Of a DNA stretch of 13,610 bases, positions 1 through 9,541 are shown in pieces. Source of the stretch: Chromera velia (Eukaryota; Sar; Chromeraceae); NCBI GenBank assembly GCA_018398765.1, contig JAHBMJ010002063.1, positions 8,220-21,829 on the forward strand, written 5' to 3'. The notes beneath the pieces are model-generated. The model made no database searches, was not told the origin of the DNA, and worked only from the letters and a program-made list of their open reading frames with translations. The translations under genes and the position numbers were made by a program. Each line of letters opens with the position of its first letter. The first letter of the stretch is position 1.

Positions 1-4
1 TCCG

Positions 5-32
<28 letters not shown>
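5..32 (+). repeat. (CT)n tract before a 3' splice site
   Basis: Fourteen CT units end 17 bases before the cag acceptor at 47-49. The tract serves as, or extends, the polypyrimidine tract of the kinase gene intron that enters the window from the left. Confidence 0.85.
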
Positions 33-35
<3 letters not shown>

Positions 36-49
36 TCTCCTTCCTGCAG

Positions 50-3000
50 GTGATGGGGCTCCCGAACCTCAAAGAGCTCTCTACTGAGGGAAACCCTTTT
101 CTCAAGGTTGGTCTTGTACGTCTCTGCAAGGGGGCTTTGAGGGTTGTGTGGCATGAACAAAACCATGTTTTGAGGGGCATCTGTTGATTTTGACTTTCCT
201 TTCCTTCCCATAGGCTTGTCATGAAGTCTTTCGTTTTTCTCTGGTGGCGGCGCTTTTTGTGAACTTTATGTGCTCTTCGTGAAATTTCTCGAATGGCTTT
301 CACTCAGCCAAAGAGTGTACGTCGATTTTGCCAGCTTGTTTGCTCTAGCTAAATTTGAACTCGCTGCTCTATTTTTCCCCCGCGCCTCTTTTCTTTCAGG
401 CAACGTCCGCCCTCAGCCAGTCGAGACTCCGGGGTCCTTCCACAAGTCATGCGGGTGAGTGCGGGAATTTTGATCGAGAACTAACTCTGCTTGATTCACG
501 GGTGTTGACGGATGTTGGGAAGGCCCCCAATTGATCTATCCGACTTATTTTCTTTTCCTTTCCTTTCCTCCCTTCTTTCCCTTTCCTGGTGTCTTGTGGG
601 CACTTTGCATTCTTGCCCACACTTTTGTACTTTTGCTCTCCCGGTCTTTTCTTGCACGGTTTCCGTTGGATTTACTTTCTAATTGTTCATCACATGAAAT
701 GCTCAGACTCCGGTGACGCTTCTGGTCTGGGTCTGGGACCTTCCCTGAGACCCTCGACAGCACAACCGGACGGGGGGGTGGCGTTTGGACGTCGAGGGGG
801 GCCCTCCTTCTCTGCAGGGGGCGGGGGTGGAGCTGCGGGGATGGGTGTTGGAGCGGCACCGGCGGGGGTGGGTGGGCCGTCATGGTTGGCGGCTGGGGGC
901 CCGGGAGGAGGTGGGGGGCTCGGTATGACTGCAGCCGCGACGGTGTCTCTGGAGGACAGGGTGCACGAACTAGAAAGAGCACTCGCGTCTGCATCTGCCA
1001 AAAACGAGAGACTAACGAAAGGCAAGTTTGATTGTCCTTCTAACGGTCTTGTTCTCTGTCTTCTCACGTTCCTATCCATTAACAACCTGTGACAGTTCTG
1101 TCCGGATGTCGAATTTGTCCTCCGCCGATGCTGAGGAGAGAAATGAAGCAGAACGAAGAAGAAGAAGAATGAGAAGAATTCTCGAACTTGGAAGGTCTTT
1201 TCTCCTCTCCTCTCCTTCTCTTTTGCTGTAAGTTGACTCGTCATTTCATTCAAAAACCCGCGAAGGGCAATTCACTACTTTGTCCTACTCTAAGGCATTC
1301 AGAGTGTCTCATGCACTTTTGCAAATTCTTTTTTATCAACCGATTCTCTCTCACGCTCTCCTCTCTGGACATTTGCAGAAGTAAGCAGGTTGAAAGACGA
1401 ATCCTCAGGAGACAAGTCATCCTCGAGCAGCAGCAGGGGGGGAGAGGCGAAAGTTCCGTCGTTCTCGTTTAAAGACATTCAACTTGGAAAGGTGGGGTGC
1501 ATGAGGGTGTGTGTGCTCTGGATCGACGGGTCTCTTTTGTCTTTGTTTCAGTATTGTTCTTCCCTCTCGTTTTCTCTCCTTCTCTAGTTCAGTTTCACTC
1601 TTCCGACTCCCTGTGGTCTTCAAGTGATTTTAGCTCATACGTTGGTAATTTGCTGTTTTTCTTGACCCGTTGTCCTTTTCTTACTTCACATGCATGCATC
1701 CGTCCAACCGCTGCAACAAAGATCCTTCAACACCATTGACATTCACCTTTCGAAACACGTGCAAAAGTGTGCATGCATGTAATGCGTATATATGCGCAAG
1801 CAGATCATAGCCCAGGGAGGCTTTTCGGTAGTTCACGAGGGGACCTATCGGGGGTGTCGGGTCGCTGTGAAGTCCATCTTCGACCCGAAGGTAACACAGG
1901 ATTTGATCGATGAGATGACGAGGGAGATCGTGGCGTTGCAGAAAGTTCGGCACCCATTTGTCGTACAGGTCAGTTGAGACATGCATAAGTAGACGATCGA
2001 ACAAGGAAATCAGGAAATCAGGATTACCCACCAACGACATGTGAAAGCATAAGTGTCTACATGTGGTCTTGAAAAGCTGAGTTTCCATCTGGATGACTGC
2101 TTGTTTTCATTCCATGTCTGTCTGCATGAGTCCTAAGAAGACTTCGAACTGTCGCTGCAAGTCTCGTCTCTCCACCCCTCTTTTTCCCCTTCCCGCTGTG
2201 TCCCTCAGATCTATGCAGCCTGCCGCACCCCCCCCAAGTTGGCCATCCTCCTAGAGTTTCTGCCTAGGGGGACGCTCTTCGACCTCTTGCATGGAGGGCC
2301 TAAGTCAGTAGACGGACAGATAGACAGACAGTCGAGGAGGGAGGCCGGCAGCAGAAAAGACCGCCAGAAAGGTGTGATGGATTCAGAGATGGTGTCTCGC
2401 GTCTGCCCGCCACAAATCGATCGATGTGATTGCTTCGAATTTGTGTGTCGTCACTGCGCAAATTTGAAAGTTGAGGTCACTTTTGACTTTGTTTCTTTTG
2501 CTTGTGAGCTCACCATTTCTGGAGTTCTTCTTCTCCCTCGGTAATTTTCTTTCTTGTCCCTTGACTTGCTTGGCAGGCAGCGCGTGGACCTTTCCCGAGA
2601 GGTCACGATGAGAATTGCACTCCAGGTTGCATGCGCCCTCGAGCACATCCACTCAGTCGGCCTGGTCCATCGCGATGTGAAGTCCCATAACGTCCTCTTC
2701 GGAAGCGGTCAGCGAGACGGAAAGTCCAGCGGCCTCTGACCTTTTTGTCTGTCGTCCTTGAAATTTCTAAGTTTTTAATGATGTGCGTGGGATCGTGTGT
2801 CCACCAGTCCAATGGACCAGTCCAATGGACCATACTGTGTAAGTAGATTGAAGAGAATGCATGGGTCTCCAAACCCACCTGGCTGTTGCTAGAGTGGAGA
2901 AAGAATTGTGTGGGGCTTCTCCGCCCTTCTCCCCTTTCCACCATGACGCGATAAACCGTGGCCTGATTGCAGACATGACGGCAAAGCTTGCGGACTTCGG

Positions 3001-4422
3001 ACTGTCTCACCCGATCGTCAGTCTGTCAAGTCTTGCAGTCAGGGAAAGGGTATCTTCTCTCTCTTTTCTGTCTCCACAACTTCTCATTGATTTGGGGCCT
3101 CATTTCTCCTTCCCTCCGCGAGGGGAAGCGCCACCTATAATCAAGATAAAGGCAGAGGGGGGATGAATACTGCATTCGGCAAAGGGGACAAACAGGGGGG
3201 GGAAAAATTTCTTTCTCTCTCTCTCTGTTTGTTTGTTTGTTTGTTTGTTTGTTTCTGTGTGTGTGTGTGTGTGTGTGTGTCAGTGGAGTTTTGTCTGTTA
3301 TCCCATCTCTTTCACTCTCTGTCTCTGTCTGTCTGTCTGTCTGTCTGTCTGTCCGAAAGAAAGGAAGCGAAAAAGTAAAGTAGAGAAAAGACGATATGGT
3401 CTGTCTGTCTATCTGATGTGTGCAGGAGGGCCCCGTACCATCAATGGAGTTCGCAGGAACAGCATCTTACATGGTCAGTCAATCAACAAGTGGCCTCCTG
3501 AAAGCGTACACCAAAAAATGCACGTCGCAGAAAAGATCCTTGTGACCTTTTCCCACAGGACTTAATTTTGTTTATGAAGAGTCGATCAGAGGATTCGATC
3601 GAACGGACGGGGGCTTCTTTGCTGCACCTTAACCTCTCTTGCAATCTGATGCTGCTCTTCACTTGTTGAGCTGTCGACAGCGTTGCGGGCAACTTGTCTT
3701 CCTTCCTTCCTTCCTTCCTTCCTCTTCCTTCCTTCCTTTCTTCCCTCTTTCCTTTTCCTTCCTTCGCTCGTTCCTTCCTTCGTTCCTCTTTTCGAAACCC
3801 TGCAGGCCCCGGAGCTTCTCTTCAGACGGCCTCCCATCAAGGAGAAGACGGACACCTTCGCGTTCGGGGTGCTCTTGTGGGAGGTCCGTCTGTGGCTACT
3901 GCGTGTGATCCATTTGCCCTACAGGGGCTTCTGTTGCCTTCTCGTTGCTGTGACCATTTATTTCCGTCCTTCCTTTGACTTTCAATATGTTTTTATCTCT
4001 GCCTGTGCGTGCGCAAGGACAGTCACTTGTTTCCTTCCTTGGCGCATGTGCAGCTCGTGACGGGCGAAATTCCTCACGACGGGCTAGATGTGGAGGCCAT
4101 TAGGGGGAAGGCAGACAGCGGTGCGCCTCTTCCACTGTCTGGAGTGTTGTCCGGAGATCTGAAGAGACTCATCTCAAAGTGCTGGTGGGTCCGTTAGATT
4201 TTGTTCCATTACCTGTCTTTCTTGTGTTCTTTTTTTCTCGACCAAACAATCATGCACTGCTTGTGGATTCTCTCATCTGCATTCTGTTTTGTTTTGCGCC
4301 CCCCTCTGCTTCATACGAGTGTTGATGTTCATATCAGTTCATTGTGGATGTGCAGGTCTGTGGACCCGGGTTCCCGTCCGTCCATGTCAGAGGTCGTGGA
4401 GACTCTGGAGCGTCTCGCTTGA
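50..4422 (+). CDS. LRR / coiled-coil / TKL-type protein kinase (5' partial, 13 visible exons)
   Basis: Serine/threonine or dual-specificity kinase of the tyrosine-kinase-like type, probably a cytosolic signalling enzyme. Exons: 50-106, 400-454, 707-1025, 1096-1194, 1389-1491, 1804-1968, 2209-2303, 2577-2707, 2973-3016, 3426-3473, 3806-3883, 4054-4184, 4356-4422; they join in frame to 463 visible residues ending in TGA. Residues 1-19 (LPNLKEL...GNPF) look like the last leucine-rich repeat. Then come a Gly-rich linker (about 50-115) and a charged coiled coil (about 120-177). The kinase domain spans about 206-462: loop AQGGFSVV, VAVK lysine K234, helix-C E252, HRD 329-331, N336, DFG 349-351, APE 373-375, and the TKL-like end CW..DP..RPSM. 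All catalytic residues are present. The upstream exons lie outside the window. The joins at 1025/1096 and 3016/3426 are the least certain; a donor at 3050 would add 11 residues. Domain call is strong; substrate and partner are unknown. Confidence 0.88.
2807..2832 (+). repeat. Two tandem copies of a near-palindromic 13-mer
   Basis: GTCCAATGGACCA occurs twice head to tail inside a kinase-gene intron. Each unit is close to self-complementary (TGGTCC / GGACCA arms), so single-stranded DNA or RNA here could fold into a hairpin. No function is evident. Confidence 0.8.
3226..3353 (+). repeat. Cluster of (GTTT)n, (GT)n and (TCTG)n microsatellites
   Basis: Within the kinase intron between the DFG exon and the activation-loop exon: GTTT units at about 3226-3253, GT dinucleotides at about 3256-3281, and TCTG units at about 3316-3353. 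The apparent ORFs across it (poly FVCLFV, poly CLSV) are translations of repeats, not genes. Confidence 0.85.
3693..3785 (+). repeat. (TTCC)n array close to a 3' splice site
   Basis: Interrupted TTCC and CTTT units occupy most of the last 110 bases of the intron before the acceptor at 3805. The array is pyrimidine-only on the sense strand of the kinase gene. Confidence 0.85.
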
Positions 4423-4533
4423 GCAGGAGGGGATGAAGGACGGAGACGAGGAGGGACTTCGAAGGACAAATGAGGAAAAATGCCTTCTGGGGTGACAGTG
4501 GGGGTGCTAAACATTCGGCTATGGATTTGTCTA

Positions 4534-4539
4534 AATAAA
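4534..4539 (+). promoter_or_regulatory. Candidate poly(A) signal of the kinase gene
   Basis: A canonical AATAAA lies 112 bases after the kinase stop codon at 4420-4422. Whether this lineage uses AATAAA cannot be judged from one site. Confidence 0.45.
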
Positions 4540-4559
4540 ACGTTTTCGGGCCTCTCAGA

Positions 4560-5736
4560 GAAGTCAGAGGCGATGGAGCTTGGAGTCTAGACTTTTTGTC
4601 AAAAGCCAGTAGACATTCCATTTCTTTTTTTAGTGAAGTTGATCGATGCTTTATTAGCCAGGCTTATCCAGGCTTGCAATGATCACACTTCAGTTTTTTT
4701 GTTTATGTTCTACATAAAACACAATACTGTCTAGAATACTGTCATTAAACTGGCAGTTTCGAACCAGGTTTCTATAATGAACTATGAAAAAATTGAAGTG
4801 ATTCGTGAGTAAAGTCGCTTTATATGAATCAAGTCAATTCACATTTTTCTAATATATTTCAAATTAATTGGCAAAGATGCCAAAGATCCGTGCAGTATCC
4901 CAATATTATTATGTTTGTATCTAGATTTGCATATTATTGACCATGCATATAATTTTCTTTTTGTTATTCTAATCAGACAAAAAAATCATTTTTTTTTTGC
5001 TAAGTTACTGAGACACTATAGCTGAGACACTGTTAGATATTGAAAATAGATTGTATGAATTGAAGTAAAAGTTTGACAGGCTTTCTGTCTTACTTGTTGT
5101 ACATTCATTGATAATCTAGCATTCAGTGTCATTCAGTGTTATCTAGAGTGTTATATTCTGATAATATTCATGTTACTAGCCGGGCCGCGGCATAGTATGG
5201 GTCATGCTAGGGGTCATGGTGGCAAAACACATTCTAATGGTCTCATGTACACACACGCCCCTCCAGGTGGGGAAAAATATGAAAAGAAATCTTCGTTTCA
5301 AGCCAGTTCCTAGGCTAGTTTGCTAGAAAATTGATAGAAATTTAACCTCTGATTCGAGGCTCTGAAATTAGTTTACTAATTGAACTTGCACAGTCTCCGT
5401 TAAATTGCTGAATACTAAAAGCCTAAACAGAGGCCCTAACAGAGGCCGCAATTGCGATAACGTATATAATGATGATGCACAATGCTTACATATTCTGCTA
5501 TATACTTAATTAGGCTTGAGCAGCATACAACTTGATACAAGCTCATAGATTGGCTATAGCTTATCACTACTAACTGAAACTCCGGTTCACATCTATATAT
5601 CTTATAAGTGTAAAATCTTAAACACTATAGCTAAGAGCCTAAGACCGCTTTAATAGTCGGCGTTTACAGCTTGAAATCAGTACGAACAAAACAAACTCGA
5701 CGCAACATCAGGTAAACTGAGTTGCATAGTTTAGCT
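4560..5736. other. AT-rich intergenic block between convergent genes
   Basis: About 1.2 kb with no ORF above 60 codons on either strand and visibly low GC (some 60-base lines near 27 percent by eye), unlike the GC-moderate flanks. It has none of the microsatellites seen elsewhere. Short internal repeats are visible: ATTCAGTGT twice near 5121-5140, CACTATAGCT near 5013 and again near 5622, and ACAGAGGCC twice near 5426-5447. A GC-rich island (about 5179-5193) interrupts it. It could be an old transposon remnant, but I see no clear terminal inverted repeats, target duplication or coding remnant. Confidence 0.6.
5649..5654 (-). promoter_or_regulatory. Candidate poly(A) signal of ispF
   Basis: On the minus strand this reads ATTAAA, about 83 bases after the ispF stop codon. 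A canonical AATAAA on that strand is first seen much further on, at 4650-4655. Confidence 0.3.
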
Positions 5737-6354
5737 TTATGGTTTCTTTTCCAACACCACCACGACGTGACATTCCAGGGCCCTCGATTCTCCTACGGAG
5801 TCAACCTTTTCATGAGTGCGCGCCTTCACGTTCACTCTTGAGTGCGGCGCTCGCAGGAGCTCGCAGATGCGGTCAACCATTTTAGGCTTGAAGTCCTTCA
5901 CTTTGGGTCTCTCCAAGATGAGGGTCACATCGGCGTTTCCAATCCGATACCCCCTTTCATCCATTTGCCTGAAAGCTTCTGCAGAAACAGCAAGAGGTGG
6001 GGAAACAGAACGAAAGCCGTATTCAATGAACACACAAAAAAAGAGCGAATGGACGAAAAAGAGGGCGTGGGTACATGGATGAACTGCGAGCCAGCCAGCC
6101 AGACAGGCAAACAGGCCCGGATAAAGAAAGAAAGCCGGAAGAAAAGAAAGACAGATAGACTTTCTCTCTCGTCTTCTCCTTCTTTTTCTCGCAGACAGAC
6201 TATAGGTTTCTTCTTCGTCTCCCTCCTTTTCTTCATGAACACAACAGACAAAAAGAAAGAACAAAGACAAAAGAACAGCACCAACAATCAAACAGCGTGG
6301 GCAGGGGGCCCGAAAGGTGAGAGTTCAGCGCCCCGTGCCTCTCCACCTCCTCGC

Positions 6355-6398
<44 letters not shown>

Positions 6399-6412
6399 TG
6401 GCCGGAAGGAAA

Positions 6413-6443
<31 letters not shown>

Positions 6444-6765
6444 GGAAGGAAGGAAGGAAGGGAAGGAAGCAAGAAAGAAAGAAAGCAAGCAAGCAAGCAA
6501 GCAAGAAAGCAAGCAAGCAAGCCAGCCAGCAGGAAGGAAGGAAGGAAAGAAAGAAAGAAAGAAAAGAAAGAAAAGAAAGAAAGAAAGAAAGAAATAAACA
6601 AAGAGGGAAGGAAGGAAAGGAAGGAAGGAAGGAAGGAAGGAAGGGAAGGAAGAAAGAAAGGAAGAAAGAAAGAAAGCAAGCAAGCAAGAAAGCAAGCAAA
6701 AAAGCAAGCAAGCAAGCCAGCAGGTAGGAAGGAAGGAAAGAAAGAAAGAAAGAAAAGAAAGAAAA

Positions 6766-6796
<31 letters not shown>

Positions 6797-8273
6797 GGAA
6801 GGAAGGAAGGGAAGGAAGGAAGGAAGGAAGGAAGGAAGGAAGGGAAGGAAGAAAGAAAGGAAGAAAGAAAGAAAGAAAGCAAGCAAGCAAGAAAGCAAGC
6901 AAAAAAGCAAGCAAGCAAGCCAGCAGGAAGGAAGGAAGGAAGGAAGGAAGGACGGAAGGAAGAAAAGAAAGGAAGGAAGGAAGGAAGGAAAGAAAGGAAG
7001 GAAGGAAAGAAGGAAGGGAGGGAGGGAAGGAAGGAAGGAATGGAGGGAGGGAGGGAGGGAGGGAGGGAGGGAAGGAGGGAAGGAAGGAAGGAAGGATGCA
7101 AGGAAGGAAGGAAGGAAGGGAGGGAGGAAGAAAGGAAGGAAGGAAGGAAAAGAAGGAAGGAAGGGAGGGAGGGAGGGAGGGAGGGAGGGAAGGAGGGAGG
7201 GAGGGAAGGAAGGAAGGAAAGAAGGAAGGAAGGAAGGAAGGAAGGAAAGGAAGCAAGGAAGGAAGGGAGGAAGGAAAGAAGCAAGGAAGGAAAGAAAGAA
7301 ACGGCGAGAAAAAGAAGGAAACACGCACAAATAGAAGGTCAGAAAAGAAAAGGAAAGGAAGAAAGGAAAAACGATCGAGACAGAAATAGAGAGAGGGGGG
7401 GGAGAGAGAGAGAGAGGGAGAGAGGGATGAAGTGGGAGAGAGACTGAAGCACTGTACTACAAGAATTTCCGCTGTGATTTCAAGAAGCAACGCAAGAAAG
7501 CAACACAGCCATGAGTCCCTGTTCAGTTTCTGTAAGTGCGCAGGCAATGGTCTACAAGAAAAGAGTTTCCGGCCCTCGGAATCTTTATGGACTCAAGCGC
7601 ACTGACACAAACGATTCAAAGACGCACGGAACTGGAGATTTCACGCTCACGCTCAGGTGGCAAACCGCTTTGTCCCTTCGATTGTCCACCAATCGCAAAT
7701 CCTCCATTGACCCCCCAGAGCATCAACCATACAATGCACTACATGGCGAGCTCTCTATCTAAAGAGAACGCCCAAATATGCCGATAAGGGACGATCTGCC
7801 ATGCAACACTCCACTACAAAGCAACCCAACCCCCACTAACCTTCCATGAACACACATGATGCTGCTCCCTTCCACCTTGGGTCCGTGTCAGGAAACTGTT
7901 GTCCGATATCGGGCAGACTCAAAGCTCCAAAGATGGCATCGCAAAGGGAGTGGAAGACGACGTCTCCGTCAGAGTGGGCCTCTGTGCCCTTCTCGTAAGG
8001 AATATCGATGCCTCCGATCGTCAACGTCAGACCAGGAGCTAGCCTGTGAATGTCATATCCGTGCCCCACACGAAATTGAGGATCCTCTCCCTCTCCTTGT
8101 GCACCTCTCAACAGAGACAGAGGCTCCCTCCCCGTCTCCCGTCTCCTCAAGAGACTGCTTGCCCCTTGCCGTCTCACCAATGGCTGTAAGCGAAATGCCC
8201 CGACGAGCTCCAAGAGCACCGGGCCAATGATGAAAAGGCACCAGTTGGTTGGAAAGAGCTCTCTCTTCCGCAT
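5737..8273 (-). CDS. ispF: 2-C-methyl-D-erythritol 2,4-cyclodiphosphate synthase, plastid-targeted (2 exons)
   Basis: IspF converts CDP-ME 2-phosphate to ME-2,4-cyclodiphosphate with release of CMP in the plastid MEP pathway for isoprenoid precursors. Exons on the minus strand are 8273-7841 and 5978-5737, joined at phase 1 (donor GTTAGT, acceptor cag), giving 224 residues. Residues 69-76 read VGHGYDIH, with metal ligands D74 and H76; H100 lies in HSDGDV; TDP 130-132 and KGAAS follow; RVNVKARTHEKVDS (192-205) carries the catalytic T199 and E201. The junction reads VFM-EEAFRQMDERGY, matching the plant enzyme without gap. The start at 8273 is preferred over the in-frame Met at 8432 because it gives a basic N-terminus, a hydrophobic stretch (about 11-26) and a VGA/F cleavage site, then an Arg/Ser-rich transit-like region to about residue 65. 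It is the typical family length after targeting sequence removal. Identification is very firm; the exact start is less so. Confidence 0.93.
6356..6398. repeat. (CAGA)n microsatellite in the ispF intron
   Basis: About ten CAGA units on the plus strand, which read TCTG on the ispF sense strand. It borders the long purine array that follows. Confidence 0.9.
6402..7310. repeat. Compound purine array GGAA / GAAA / GCAA / GGGA in the ispF intron
   Basis: About 0.9 kb of almost pure plus-strand purine tetranucleotides, pyrimidine on the ispF sense strand. From 6402 to about 6935 the tetranucleotides form a higher-order pattern: GGAA block, GAAA block, GCAA block, then a GCCAGCAGG marker. Markers start at 6525, 6716 and 6919, giving units of about 191 and 203 bp plus a shortened first unit. 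From about 6935 to 7290 GGAA dominates with two GGGA blocks (about 7018-7080 and 7163-7205). ORFs of Phe-Leu-Pro-Ser or Lys-Arg-Glu composition across this stretch are repeat translations. Confidence 0.92.
7386..7442. repeat. (GA)n / G-run tract in the ispF intron
   Basis: Interrupted GA dinucleotides with an eight-base G run near 7395-7402. It is CT-rich on the ispF sense strand and lies between the long purine array and the ispF donor site. Confidence 0.75.
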
Positions 8274-8627
8274 TTTCTCTTCTCTCTGGAAACAAAACGC
8301 AGCAAAAACGGAGCCGTCTCTCAACCAGTTACCCGTCTCCTGTCTCCAGACGCACTCCAGACAGGCAGAAACACCAGACGTCAGATTCCACTGTGTCTTA
8401 GGGCACGATTCTCTGCAGACCCAATTCTTCAATTCTTTTAACCAGTGAGGCTACACCGGCCGCAATAACGGACGCCGACAGCTAGCTGGTACGACTGTCA
8501 GAGCTATCGATACTAGACGTATACCACTCGCACGTGTGCGCTGCACGCGCGTTTCGGGACCCAAGTTGCTTGAGGGGCACGTACAGGAACCCTTCCGACA
8601 CACAAATTAACTCGGAAGATCTCGGAA

Positions 8628-8656
8628 GCATGCATGCACCGTCATCGCCCCTGACA
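8628..8656. promoter_or_regulatory. Promoter-like module, copy 1 (GCATGCATG + ATCGCCCCTGACA)
   Basis: GCATGCATG at the start and the 13-mer ATCGCCCCTGACA at 8644-8656 flank GCACCGTC. The same parts recur in reverse orientation at 9936-9967. It lies about 355-385 bases upstream of the ispF start codon, and a TATTTAAA sits at 8721-8728. TGCATGCA-like motifs are known regulatory sites in Apicomplexa; the role here is inferred. Confidence 0.4.
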
Positions 8657-8720
8657 TCGGTACGGAGAAGGGTACCGTGCGTATCCCTTCCTGGCCGACC
8701 CTCCACCACCACCGCCCCCC

Positions 8721-8728
8721 TATTTAAA
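8721..8728. promoter_or_regulatory. TATA-like box
   Basis: TATTTAAA directly follows a C-rich stretch in the divergent intergenic region. Orientation is ambiguous, since the reverse strand reads TTTAAATA; if used by ispF the 5' UTR would be about 400 bases or contain an intron. Confidence 0.25.
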
Positions 8729-9415
8729 CGTGCATCAGGGTAGTTGACCGACCCGCCGCCACCACCGCCACGTCAGGGGACCCTTCATAGCGCGGAGTTG
8801 ATTTTCTCTAGTGGAAGATTCGTTGCATGCGTGCATGTGGCTGACCTTCATCACTGCATATACATATATAGACATACATCTTCAAGGTATAGGGAAAACC
8901 AACCTGGACAATTAAGCTTAACATCCAACCGAGCATCCATTCTGCTCCCGCTGTCGTTGTCTTCCGGCTTGCTTCGCCAGCACCTGCGCAGAGCGTTCAT
9001 CCATAGATCCCGATGCGTGGAAGTCGAGGGTCACCATACGAATCTTGAATTGACTCCACGGCAAACACGCTCGAATGCGCAATTTGAAACCGGCAAATAG
9101 AAAGAAAGGGGACGAGGCAAAGGAAAGTTGTGAGTAGTCACGAAGAGTTTTTGACAAATGGTGAGTACATAGATCGGTCACTATCTTCTTTGATGCTTGT
9201 ACATGTTTGGGTCGTACATACATATTTCCGTAAATAGACCTTCTTCACCTCGTGCATGCAGCTTCAACTGAAATTCTGGACCGTGAAACTTCCCTCGTGC
9301 TAAGAACCAAGAGTCTTTGGCCTTAGAGATGATCCCCACTTTATACTGTTCTCGACCATGCGCGTGCATGAATCAAGAGGTAAGGCCGGAAGGACGCCGA
9401 GAGGGCCAAATCCGC

Positions 9416-9541
9416 CTGTCTGTTTGCCTGTCTGTCTGTCCGTCCGTCCATCCACCCCATCGATATGTCTGTTTGTCTGTCTGTCTGTCCGTCTGTCTGT
9501 TGCCTGCCTGTCTGTCTGTCTGTCTGTTTTCCTGTCTGTCT
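9416..9541. repeat. Interrupted (TCTG)n array
   Basis: TCTG units with TCCG and TTTG variants, broken near 9446-9467 and 9501-9508. It lies in the intergenic region upstream of the RING-TerD gene. Poly-CLSV and poly-DRQT reading frames here are repeat translations. Confidence 0.88.

Larger units (their letters stand above)
8274..9410. other. Divergent intergenic region, ispF-proximal half
   Basis: No credible coding exon was found; the ORFs of up to 118 codons here have no recognisable domain and no supporting splice pattern. It contains several TGCATGCA-type motifs (around 8628-8638, 8825-8836, 9255-9260), a TATTTAAA box at 8721-8728, and CCACCACCGCC-type stretches around 8703-8770. It probably holds the ispF promoter and 5' UTR. 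Confidence 0.5.

Noticed and set aside
545-1253. Minus-strand Pro-rich ORFs opposite the Gly-rich linker
   Set aside because: Shadow of the plus-strand Gly-rich kinase exon (707-1025), which joins in frame to the coiled-coil and kinase exons.
4740-4790. Minus-strand GGTTCGAAAC, like a tRNA T-loop
   Set aside because: The flanking bases do not form a T-stem and no acceptor, D or anticodon arms could be found.
6233-7547. Long minus-strand ORFs (up to 419 codons) rich in Phe-Leu-Pro-Ser, with matching Lys/Arg/Glu-rich plus-strand ORFs
   Set aside because: They are translations of GGAA/GAAA/GGGA arrays inside the ispF intron; all frames stay open only because the repeats lack stops.
8274-8432. 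In-frame N-terminal extension of IspF from the Met at 8432
   Set aside because: It would bury the hydrophobic signal segment about 65 residues inside the protein; the start at 8273 gives a standard signal peptide.
8482-9223. Possible small genes in the divergent intergenic region (ORFs of 69-118 codons)
   Set aside because: No recognisable motif, compositional bias of short GC-rich ORFs, and no in-frame partner exons.
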